Source: Candidatus Heimdallarchaeota archaeon (GTDB lineage: Archaea; Asgardarchaeota; Heimdallarchaeia; Heimdallarchaeales; Heimdallarchaeaceae). From it: 6,381 nucleotides of DNA. The notes beneath the pieces were generated by a model. That model was not told the origin of the DNA. It was given only the letters and a program-made list of their open reading frames with translations, and did not search any database. This document shows positions 1 through 5,767 of the stretch, piece after piece. The stretch spans positions 1-6,381 of the forward strand of contig JAGLOH010000131.1 of assembly GCA_023139025.1 (NCBI GenBank), given 5' to 3'. The position numbers and the translations under genes were made by a program. Position 1 is the first letter of the stretch, and the number at the start of each line of letters is the position of its first letter.

Positions 1-5
1 GGAGG
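1..5 (+). promoter_or_regulatory. Possible ribosome binding site for the repeat-protein gene
   Basis: GGAGG lies seven bases before the TTG codon at 13-15 and supports that non-ATG start. It is at the very edge of the window and the frame reads through it without a stop, so it may instead be coding sequence of a longer gene. Confidence 0.45.
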
Positions 6-12
6 AAGATAT

Positions 13-1137
13 TTGTGGAAAGAATGGTTAGGTGCTTTAAATAATGATAAATTGCTTGTAATGGAAAACTATGAATTACCAGTTGAAGAACCTTATCTAC
101 GCGAAGCTCTAGGTTTTGGATCTAACCTTGCACCTGACATCCCAGCAAATTTCAAGAAGCTGGTTAATTTATTCAAGAGTGTTCCTGATGAAATAGTGAA
201 AATAGGTAATGCAGCTTTTTTCATAGGAAACATAGATAGTTTGTATTCCTCACAGTTTTGGAATATTCAATCATTCATCGGAGATTCTTCTTTAACTGAA
301 TGGAGAACTAAATTCATCAAATTAGCAATCAAATCGTATACTGCAGCTCTAAAGAAATATACACTGAAGAACTCACCGCTTCTATTTGCTAAAACTCAGA
401 ATGATTTGGGTAACTTCTATTCTTGTTTAGCTGAGATTGAGAATAAAGTTGAAAATTATAAATTTGCAGTCGATTCTTATAAGGAAGCATTGAAGCTGTT
501 TTCAGCAGATTTGTTTATTTTAGAATATAGTCAGGTTAATCATAACCTTGGTTTAGCTTTTCAGACATTAGCTGAATTAGAAGAAAGAGAAGTAAATAGT
601 AAATTCGCAATATTCTCATACAAAGAAGCAATTAAAGGACGTGATTTAGCCAGTTATCCTTTTGAACATGCAATAACATTAGTAAATCAAGGTGTTGCTT
701 ATAAGACTTTATCTGGAATTGAAGCGAACGAGTTCTATTCAACATTTGCTATAGATTCTTATAACGCTGCACTTAGGACTGGTTCTTTAGATCAAATGCC
801 TACAGAAAGAGCAATGATTTACAGCAATATTGGAGTAGCTTATAGGTTGTTAGCAGAAACCCAAGAAAAGCTATTCAACTGTAAACAAGCATTACTAGTT
901 CTAAATGATGCTTTAACAGTTAGAAACCAGGCACAATTTCAATTTGAATACGCCATATCTACAACAATTTTAGGCGACGTTTATAGTGCCCTATCCTCTG
1001 AAGAAAACAAAGAAGAGAACAATAATTTAGCTATTTCAGCTTATGATAAAGCAATTAAAATATTCATAAAGAAGCACGAAGCTTTCTATGATAATGTAGT
1101 TGAGAGAAAGAAAACTATCGTCGAGTTTAGTAAATAA
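13..1137 (+). CDS. Tetratricopeptide-type repeat protein with exact 47-residue period (possibly 5'-incomplete)
   Basis: The 374-residue product is mostly an alpha-helical solenoid and probably a protein-protein interaction scaffold; no catalytic motif is visible. Two markers recur every 47 residues: an A-x-x-S-Y-x-x-A-L helix at residues 105, 152, 199, 246, 293 and 340, and an LG/IG/QG pair at 132, 179, 226, 273 and 320. This gives about five to six TPR-like units with a longer loop than the usual 34-residue TPR. Residues 1-100 do not show the repeat and I do not recognise them. No signal peptide or membrane segment is seen, so it is probably cytoplasmic. The TTG start at 13 is supported by GGAGG at 1-5 with seven bases between. 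However, the frame is open to the left edge, so the gene could begin further upstream and the GGAGG could be chance. The family assignment is firm and the specific function unknown. Confidence 0.8.
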   Translation: MWKEWLGALNNDKLLVMENYELPVEEPYLREALGFGSNLAPDIPANFKKLVNLFKSVPDEIVKIGNAAFFIGNIDSLYSSQFWNIQSFIGDSSLTEWRTKFIKLAIKSYTAALKKYTLKNSPLLFAKTQNDLGNFYSCLAEIENKVENYKFAVDSYKEALKLFSADLFILEYSQVNHNLGLAFQTLAELEEREVNSKFAIFSYKEAIKGRDLASYPFEHAITLVNQGVAYKTLSGIEANEFYSTFAIDSYNAALRTGSLDQMPTERAMIYSNIGVAYRLLAETQEKLFNCKQALLVLNDALTVRNQAQFQFEYAISTTILGDVYSALSSEENKEENNNLAISAYDKAIKIFIKKHEAFYDNVVERKKTIVEFSK

Positions 1138-1161
1138 GAGAGCTAAACTCTCCTTTTTTTT
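1138..1161 (+). terminator. Hairpin plus T8 terminator of the repeat-protein gene
   Basis: Directly after the TAA stop, GAGAG (1138-1142) and CTCTC (1148-1152) form a 5-bp stem with a 5-base loop, followed by C and eight T (1154-1161). It would end + strand transcription. In archaea the T run alone can suffice. It shows no matching T run for the convergent ECF operon arriving from the right. Confidence 0.65.
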
Positions 1162-1216
1162 ATTTATCTCGCAAAAGATTGGATGAAAGTCATGGGAAGA
1201 AACTGTCTAAGTTTTT

Positions 1217-1942
1217 CTAGATGAAGAAATAAAACAAATCATATCTATCGAACAAAATAAAACACACTATGAAGCTACTCCAAATAAATAATCTAAAAAG
1301 GTCAACCCATCTGAAAGAAATTTTTCGATAATGTGTTCTTCTCTGAATTCCAAAACCTTTGAAGTATAAAGATTGTGCTAGAAACTCGGATCTATAGATT
1401 ACTGAAGCAATAAAGATTGCTAATACTTTTGGTAACCATCTCAGAAAGAAGCCTTTAATTTCACCTCGAATTTTCAGAGTTGTAAAAGTATCTTCAGCAT
1501 CTTTAGCTATCCTAGGAATCATCATTAAAGCTAGAGAAGGAATCAATGCGATTTTAGCTGGGATTTTTAATTTTTCAAGACTTCTTGTCAAATCTGAAGG
1601 GTTAACAATAGAAAAGAAAAAGGAAAAACCTAATCCTCCAACAAGTAAACGCATTAAGACACGATACACGAGAAGCCACCCTCCAAAGATATAAGTTAAC
1701 CCTCCTAGAGGTACTATAATTGGTAAAAGAGCCCACAAAATACTCAAGGACCCTCTTATATTTTTAAAAATAACATTTTCAAAAATGATGAATGTTAACA
1801 ATAGTGCTAATACCCAGTTTTTGTTAAGAACTAAAAATCCAAATTGAACGAATATAATACTAATTCCCATTAACGGGTGAATTTGTAGTTTATCTGGTTT
1901 ATACAAAAAACCATCATAAATTCTCTTTAACATAAAGGACAT
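1217..1942 (-). CDS. ecfT: ECF transporter T component (EcfT/CbiQ family transmembrane coupling protein)
   Basis: This is the 241-residue membrane subunit that couples ATP hydrolysis in the ECF ATPase to movement of the S component. Hydrophobic segments lie at about residues 24-40, 43-58, 66-90, 95-112, 172-184 and 217-240. The long cytoplasmic coupling region, about 114-165, has the family pattern NPSDLTRSLEKLKIP, then a helix with a PRIAKDAE stretch, ending in the first coupling motif I-R-G at 158-160. The second coupling motif, normally x-R-x, reads F-K-G at 194-196. Length is typical for the family. It is the last gene of the S-A-T operon: its ATG directly follows the TAG of the ATPase gene, and GGAGG at 1951-1955 lies eight bases before the ATG, supporting this start over Met4. 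Family call is strong; substrate cannot be told from this subunit. Confidence 0.9.
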   Translation of the reverse strand: MSFMLKRIYDGFLYKPDKLQIHPLMGISIIFVQFGFLVLNKNWVLALLLTFIIFENVIFKNIRGSLSILWALLPIIVPLGGLTYIFGGWLLVYRVLMRLLVGGLGFSFFFSIVNPSDLTRSLEKLKIPAKIALIPSLALMMIPRIAKDAEDTFTTLKIRGEIKGFFLRWLPKVLAIFIASVIYRSEFLAQSLYFKGFGIQRRTHYRKISFRWVDLFRLFIWSSFIVCFILFDRYDLFYFFI

Positions 1943-3580
1943 CTATTCAGCCTCCTTAAGTAAAACGTTGAATTCTTTAGGATTAAGAATTCTAGGAAGA
2001 GATAGACCTGTTTCTTTTTCGAGCTTTTGAATGAATCTTACAGTTTGATTAGGTATCAAATTTGTATGTTGCTCTAAGTTATAAAGAACTTCTCGAGGAG
2101 GTCCATCTAGACAAATATTTCCCTTTTCAATAACAATTAATCTATCCAAAGAAGTTACAATTCTGGGATCATTGGATGCAAGAATAACCGTGTTTCCTTT
2201 ATTTTTTGCTGTCTTAACTAATTCAAGTAGAATTGTTCGACCTTTTTTATCCAAAGCAATTGTAGGTTCATCCAACAAAATAAAATCCTCTTGAAAATGA
2301 AATGAGTTTATCAAAGCAAAAAGTCTTCTTTCTCCTTCACTCAAATGATAGAGCTTTCTTTTCATCAGTTTTTGCATCTTGAATTTGCTATAGATTTCCA
2401 TAACTTCTTCTTCATTTCTAAGCTGTCTTTCTAAATCTTTTACTGGTGTAGGTCCAATTAGGAATAGTTTCGCGTTTTCAGGAACATAAATGGAATCTTT
2501 CTTTCCTTTTCTAACATTCTTAATTCTTCTTCCTTTATGCCAAACTTCACCTTCCTTTACTTTTTCAACTCCCAAAATAACTTTCATCAATGTAGATTTT
2601 CCACAACCATTTATCCCCATCAATCCTATAGATTCTCCTTTCCTAAATTGAAGATTTATATCTTTCAATATCCAGTTACTTTTATTGTTATATCTAAAAT
2701 TAACATGATTCAAAGAAATGGCAGTATCACTTGGTTTCTTGTTTTCTAACTTGAATAGCTCTGAAGTATTTGCATCCTTAATTCTTGATATTATTCTTTT
2801 CGAATCAATATGATTTTCAAGAGAAAGAATCTTATATTTATTTTTGGAATCTATCAGAGACAGTTCTGGTGGGTCTATCTCTTCTAACATCTCTATGTTT
2901 TTAGAAGGGTGCTCATCACTAACTATCTTCCCCTTTTTCAAAATAATTAGTCTATCAGCTTTTGTTGCAATATAATCAAGACGGTGTTCAAAAGCTATTA
3001 CTAAATGACCTTTATCTGCTAAATTTCTTAGCAGTTCAACCAGTTTTACCTCTGTTTTAGGATCAATCCTAGCAATAGGTTCATCTAGAATAATGATAGG
3101 TGGAGTAAAAGCTAAAGCTGATGCTAGAAATACTCTCTGTAATTCTCCAGAACTTAATTCAGGGATTAGTCTTCTCTTTAATTTGCTAATCCCCAATTCT
3201 TCCAACACTTGATTAAGTGAAGATAAAATCTCTTCTGAATCTATTGCAAGATTTTCTAACAAAAAAACAATTTCCTCTTCAACAAGTAATGAAGTAGTAA
3301 AGTCACTAGGATATTGAGGTACATAACCTAAAGTATTAACTAGATTTTCTCTTGTAAATTCGTTAAATGAAAGATTATTGAATGAAACATCACCAGAAAT
3401 TTCTGCCTTTGTAAAATTAGGAATTAGTGTCATTAAGACTTGAGCTAATGTACTTTTACCACTTCCACTAGCACCTGCTACAACAATGAATTCTCCTATT
3501 TGTGCTTCAAAGTTTACTGATTTAAGAGCATAACTTCTTTGTGTTGGATATTTTACTGTTAAATCTTTAACCTTAAGCAT
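1943..3580 (-). CDS. ecfA: ECF transporter energizing ATPase, fused two-domain ABC protein
   Basis: This 545-residue protein carries both ABC ATPase domains of an ECF importer in one chain, where many organisms use two separate subunits. Domain 1 has Walker A GASGSGKST (36-44), Q-loop Gln89, signature LSSGE (142-146), Walker B IIILDEP (162-168) with catalytic Glu167, and switch His199. Domain 2 has Walker A GINGCGKST (322-330), signature LSEGE (413-417) and Walker B ILLDEP (434-439) with Glu438. In domain 2 the Q-loop position is Glu368 (VPENA) and the switch-His position is Asn470 (ASND), so it departs from consensus at two functional residues. A C-terminal extension (about 500-545) resembles the tail of ECF ATPases. 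It acts on the cytoplasmic face with the T component encoded directly downstream. The start is supported by GAGG at 3591-3588, seven bases before the ATG. The family call is very firm; transported substrate is set by the S component. Confidence 0.93.
   Translation of the reverse strand: MLKVKDLTVKYPTQRSYALKSVNFEAQIGEFIVVAGASGSGKSTLAQVLMTLIPNFTKAEISGDVSFNNLSFNEFTRENLVNTLGYVPQYPSDFTTSLLVEEEIVFLLENLAIDSEEILSSLNQVLEELGISKLKRRLIPELSSGELQRVFLASALAFTPPIIILDEPIARIDPKTEVKLVELLRNLADKGHLVIAFEHRLDYIATKADRLIILKKGKIVSDEHPSKNIEMLEEIDPPELSLIDSKNKYKILSLENHIDSKRIISRIKDANTSELFKLENKKPSDTAISLNHVNFRYNNKSNWILKDINLQFRKGESIGLMGINGCGKSTLMKVILGVEKVKEGEVWHKGRRIKNVRKGKKDSIYVPENAKLFLIGPTPVKDLERQLRNEEEVMEIYSKFKMQKLMKRKLYHLSEGERRLFALINSFHFQEDFILLDEPTIALDKKGRTILLELVKTAKNKGNTVILASNDPRIVTSLDRLIVIEKGNICLDGPPREVLYNLEQHTNLIPNQTVRFIQKLEKETGLSLPRILNPKEFNVLLKEAE
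1951..1955 (-). promoter_or_regulatory. Ribosome binding site of the T-component gene, inside the ATPase gene end
   Basis: On the minus strand GGAGG is followed by eight bases and then the ATG at 1942-1940. It lies within the last codons of the ATPase gene, whose TAG stop immediately precedes the ATG. This arrangement favours translational coupling of the two subunits. Confidence 0.75.
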
Positions 3581-3587
3581 TAGATTT

Positions 3588-3591
3588 CCTC
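3588..3591 (-). promoter_or_regulatory. Ribosome binding site of the ATPase gene
   Basis: GAGG on the minus strand sits in the 25-base gap after the S-component stop, seven bases before the ATG at 3580-3578. Confidence 0.65.
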
Positions 3592-3605
3592 TTCAAATTA
3601 AAATT

Positions 3606-4490
3606 CTAATTCTCGTTAGTTTCTATCGGATCTTCTTCAAGGTCCGAATATTCCACATCTCTTTCCGAATGTATTATTCCAAGTTCCCTTAAATAAGAAA
3701 CAATAGGTATGGCAATCGCTGCTCCAAGAATAACTTGAGCAATATTAAATGGAATCTCAACTGCAGCCCCTCCTACGGGAAAATTTAGAACAACTGTTTC
3801 ATAGAAGAAGTAACCTAAAACAATAATCATTCCACCTATAGTACAGGATAATGCCATTTCACCTTTTTCTTTTAGAAAAATCACTACTAAAACTATGAGA
3901 GTAGAAAGAATGAGAGCTATAATCAAGAAAGCATAACCTGGAATTTCCATAATAAATGTTCTACCACCAGAAAAAGCTAACCCAACTGGGAATATACTAC
4001 TTTCTATTAATCTTGAGAACCCAATAAGAAATGTAGGTTCACTTCCATATAATGAAATACCAAATTCAAATGTTTGATTTACAAAAATTGCTGAAAAAAT
4101 AATTAAGAAAGAACAAATAATTCCAATGAAAAGGAACTTCAACCATTTCTTCATCCTTTTTCCATAATGAAAAAGTAATCCTACAGCAAACCCCTCAGCA
4201 GCTTTTAAAATTGCAGTTGCAGGTGCAAAAATACCATACCCTAAAGCTAAATCAGCCATAGAAGCACCTAAACCACCTGCAATAGCTCCAGTAATAGGTC
4301 CTCCGATTAAAGCTGCTAGATATACAAAAGCTTCTCCTATGTTGAAAAATCCATTTGAAGCTGGTATGGCAATAAAGAATATAGAAGTAGAAAGAAATAC
4401 TAGACCTGTAAAAGAAACAATCAATGATAAATTTCTTATTGAATTCACTTCATTAATTAGACTTTGACGCAAACCGACTTCTTGTACCAT
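3606..4490 (-). CDS. ECF transporter S component, substrate-binding membrane protein (enlarged)
   Basis: First gene of the ECF operon, 294 residues, with seven to eight hydrophobic segments (about 20-41, 52-66, 66-80, 85-106, 117-138, 185-206, 213-232, 245-264). The N-terminal part has the S-component pattern of a Pro-Ala loop and Asn-Ile-Gly-Glu (42-53), followed by a Gly/Ala-rich GGPITGAIAGGLG run and A-D-L-x-L-G-Y (79-85). The C-terminal part has E-I-P-F-N-I-A-Q (245-252), matching the conserved Asn-x-x-Gln region of S components such as the riboflavin-type ECF S family (Pfam ECF-ribofla_trS). That family covers several vitamin-like substrates, so substrate is not assigned. S components are usually about 170-220 residues; here extra sequence lies in the middle, about 130-205. 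The tail is acidic and probably cytoplasmic. GGAG at 4504-4501, ten bases before the ATG, supports the start. Membrane S-component role is firm, the exact subfamily moderate. Confidence 0.82.
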   Translation of the reverse strand: MVQEVGLRQSLINEVNSIRNLSLIVSFTGLVFLSTSIFFIAIPASNGFFNIGEAFVYLAALIGGPITGAIAGGLGASMADLALGYGIFAPATAILKAAEGFAVGLLFHYGKRMKKWLKFLFIGIICSFLIIFSAIFVNQTFEFGISLYGSEPTFLIGFSRLIESSIFPVGLAFSGGRTFIMEIPGYAFLIIALILSTLIVLVVIFLKEKGEMALSCTIGGMIIVLGYFFYETVVLNFPVGGAAVEIPFNIAQVILGAAIAIPIVSYLRELGIIHSERDVEYSDLEEDPIETNEN

Positions 4491-4500
4491 TTTGAGCTAA

Positions 4501-4504
4501 CTCC
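4501..4504 (-). promoter_or_regulatory. Ribosome binding site of the S-component gene
   Basis: GGAG on the minus strand, ten bases before the ATG at 4490-4488. It lies about ten bases past the expected transcript start, so the leader is short and leaves little room for a riboswitch. Confidence 0.5.
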
Positions 4505-4510
4505 AAAAGA

Positions 4511-4532
4511 TATACAAGTTATAACTTGAATA
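4511..4532. promoter_or_regulatory. Palindromic candidate operator of the ECF operon
   Basis: The core CAAGTTATAACTTG (4515-4528) is a perfect 14-base palindrome. Allowing one mismatched pair (4514/4529), symmetry extends across 4511-4532, ten of eleven pairs. It lies immediately downstream of the TATA-like box of the ECF operon, where the transcript should start, and before the ribosome binding site. That is the placement expected of a dimeric repressor site. The regulator is unknown; the winged-helix gene at 5028-5249 is one nearby candidate. Confidence 0.55.
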
Positions 4533-4543
4533 ATTTATTATAA
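4531..4543 (-). promoter_or_regulatory. TATA-like promoter element of the ECF operon
   Basis: On the minus strand the stretch reads TTATAATAAATTA, preceded by an A-rich run (AAAAAAG) that could be a BRE. Its centre is about 25 bases before roughly position 4514, giving a leader of about 25 bases. It also contains TATAAT, which would serve as a bacterial -10 element, so it does not settle the domain of life. Confidence 0.5.
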
Positions 4544-4596
4544 CTTTTTTGGTGTGCAGTTAAATCTTAAGAAAATTTTTAGCAAAATTTCAATTA

Positions 4597-4612
4597 CTTT
4601 AGTTTTCTAAAG
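4597..4612. repeat. Short inverted repeat upstream of the secreted-protein gene
   Basis: CTTTAG (4597-4602) and CTAAAG (4607-4612) are perfect inverted arms around TTTT. The element ends about eight bases before the TATA-like box of the gene at 4662. It could be an operator or chance in A+T-rich sequence. Confidence 0.3.
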
Positions 4613-4620
4613 AAGAATGT

Positions 4621-4632
4621 ATTAATAAATAA
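4621..4632 (+). promoter_or_regulatory. TATA-like promoter element of the secreted Cys/Asp-rich protein gene
   Basis: ATTAATAAATAA is centred about 35 bases before the ATG at 4662, which would place the transcript start near 4652 and leave a leader of about ten bases. Only a weak GGTAAG (4650-4655) is seen as a ribosome binding site, so the transcript may be nearly leaderless. Confidence 0.4.
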
Positions 4633-4661
4633 GTACTTCCCATCATCTTGGTAAGAAACCT

Positions 4662-4958
4662 ATGAAGGTAAGAAAACTATTTATCGGTATTAGCTTAGCT
4701 GCTCTAATGATTTTTACAATGCAGCTCGCATCCTCAAATCAAGCACTGAGCAATGGTAACGGATATTTCTTCAGTTCTGCAGATGGAGATCTTGAGCAAA
4801 TTCATGAAAGATATCAATTAAACAATCGTTTGGGTGATTGTGAGAGCGATTGTGATTGCGATGGAGATGGAGAATGTAATTGCGATTGTGAAAATTTATG
4901 GGATCAGATTCAAGACAGAATTAAAGACAAATTACAAGATGGAAGTTGTCAAGATTAG
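4662..4958 (+). CDS. Small secreted Cys/Asp-rich protein, possible metal binder
   Basis: I do not recognise this 98-residue protein as a known family. Residues 1-30 look like a signal peptide: basic MKVRK, a hydrophobic core (about 6-22), then a small polar stretch with possible cleavage after A-S-S or A-L-S. The mature part begins with an N/G/S-rich segment, then has six Cys at 60, 64, 66, 72, 74 and 76 (C-x3-C-x-C-x5-C-x-C-x-C) interleaved with Asp and Gly, including D-x-D-x-D-G at 63-68. A charged amphipathic helix follows (about 78-92) and a seventh Cys lies at 96. Such spacing suits disulfides, thiolate metal binding or Asp-based calcium binding; the sequence does not decide among these. 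It is divergent from the ECF importer operon across a shared 171-base promoter region. Coding status is supported by the signal peptide, clean start and downstream T8 run. Confidence 0.75.
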   Translation: MKVRKLFIGISLAALMIFTMQLASSNQALSNGNGYFFSSADGDLEQIHERYQLNNRLGDCESDCDCDGDGECNCDCENLWDQIQDRIKDKLQDGSCQD

Positions 4959-4976
4959 AACCTAATTCATCTTAAA

Positions 4977-4984
4977 TTTTTTTT
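4977..4984 (+). terminator. Oligo-T terminator of the secreted-protein gene
   Basis: Eight T begin 18 bases after the TAG stop at 4956-4958, with further T-rich sequence at about 4998-5010. No convincing hairpin precedes it, which fits archaeal oligo-T termination. Confidence 0.5.
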
Positions 4985-5027
4985 ACAAATTTGCACTTAT
5001 TTTATTTTTAATATAAATTGTGGGTTT

Positions 5028-5249
5028 TTAAAGAAATTCTATAAGATTTTTCATTTTTTCTAAGGATTCAAATCCCTTCTTTGTCATTTTAAACTTCTTA
5101 ATTTTTGTGTCTTGTTCAAATAACACTATCAACCCTTTCTCTTGGAGTTCATTTAGTTGCTGATATATAGATTGTTTAGATACAGCTCTCCCTAAGGATT
5201 CCCTAGGAGAAATCCCATACGTTGCTTTACCTTCTGAAATAATCTTCAT
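5028..5249 (-). CDS. Small winged-helix DNA-binding regulator (PadR-like)
   Basis: The 73-residue product fits a single winged helix-turn-helix domain. The recognition-helix region is about residues 23-41 (V-S-K-Q-S-I-Y-Q-Q-L-N-E-L-Q-E-K-G-L-I), followed by a wing (about 42-59) with a basic K-I-K-K-F-K-M-T-K-K-G stretch, then a short closing helix. The S-x-x-S-I-Y-x-x-L-x-x-L-x-x-K-G-L-I pattern is typical of PadR and related regulators. It is shorter than most PadR proteins and lacks a C-terminal dimerisation helix. The N-terminal helix also seems short: only six codons separate the ATG from an upstream in-frame stop, and none is a start codon. No ribosome binding site is seen. A weak TATA-like box at 5272-5278 would fit a leaderless transcript. 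It is divergent from the sensor kinase gene and convergent with the secreted-protein gene. Its target is unknown. Confidence 0.7.
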   Translation of the reverse strand: MKIISEGKATYGISPRESLGRAVSKQSIYQQLNELQEKGLIVLFEQDTKIKKFKMTKKGFESLEKMKNLIEFL

Positions 5250-5271
5250 TCTTGGAGATAAGAACTGTTAG

Positions 5272-5278
5272 TAATAAA
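5272..5278 (-). promoter_or_regulatory. Weak TATA-like element of the winged-helix gene
   Basis: On the minus strand TTTATTA is centred about 26 bases before the ATG, the distance expected if transcription begins at the start codon. The motif is common in A+T-rich DNA, so support is modest. Confidence 0.3.
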
Positions 5279-5316
5279 GTAGATTGGTTAAATAGATGTA
5301 CTAGAGTTGCAATAAG

Positions 5317-5324
5317 TTTATATT
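5317..5324 (+). promoter_or_regulatory. TATA box candidate for the receiver-kinase gene
   Basis: TTTATATT is close to the archaeal TATA consensus and lies in the 134-base divergent region 5250-5383. The transcript would begin near 5345. AAGGT at 5342-5346 and an ATG at 5352 follow, but that ATG is immediately followed by TAA. Nothing else distinctive is seen in the region. Confidence 0.45.
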
Positions 5325-5326
5325 AG

Positions 5327-5767
5327 GAAAAAACCAAGTTTAAGGTAATATATGTAATTTCAAATTGGATAAACATAGTCTATTTGAATATATGTCAAAC
5401 TTTACAAGATATTCTAGAAGAGAAAAAATTTAGGGTAAGAACAGCAAATAGTGGGAATCAAGCAATTGATCTTTCGAAAGAAAATAACTTTGATATTGTT
5501 ATCCTGGATGTAATGATGCCTATCTTAAATGGATTTGAAACTTATAAAAAGATAAAAGAAATCAACCCCAACATCACAGCAATCATGATAACAGGTTACG
5601 AACAAGAGGCAAGTACACTTATACAAGCAGCTTTGGATGAATCTGTTCTTGCTTGTCTCTCTAAACCTCTTGAACATAACAAAATTTTCTCTTTAATTAA
5701 GAAAGTATCACAAGGAAAAATAATTGGGAAAAAACTCCCAAAACCATTAATGAAAAAGGTGTTTAGA
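5327..5767 (+). other. Degenerate N-terminal receiver domain lacking strand 1 and the acidic pocket
   Basis: Aligning this region to the second receiver places L-N-I-C-Q-T-L directly on N-N-L-C-E-T-L, the residues that follow D-D-D there. Upstream of 5384 the frame reads no I-V-D-D sequence, and neither do the other two forward frames. The rest of the domain, including the acceptor Asp, is well kept. This is either a decaying domain, an assembly join, or a receiver that works without Mg-dependent phosphorylation. Confidence 0.55.

Noticed and set aside
2537..2749. A 70-codon open frame on the + strand
   Set aside because: It lies wholly opposite the second ATPase domain, including its Walker A, and its translation is Phe/Tyr/Ser-rich with no recognisable features; it is an antisense shadow.
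4491..4661. A riboswitch leader for the ECF operon
   Set aside because: The predicted transcript start leaves only about 25 bases before the ATG, too short for a known aptamer, and no conserved riboswitch core was recognised.
4998..5027. A shared bidirectional terminator between the convergent genes ending at 4958 and 5028
   Set aside because: T runs are present for the + strand only; reading the minus strand beyond 5028 shows no run of five or more T and no clear hairpin.
5384..5767. A simple frameshift hiding the missing receiver N terminus
   Set aside because: All three forward frames upstream of 5384 were read; none encodes the hydrophobic strand plus acidic pair, so the segment is absent rather than out of frame.
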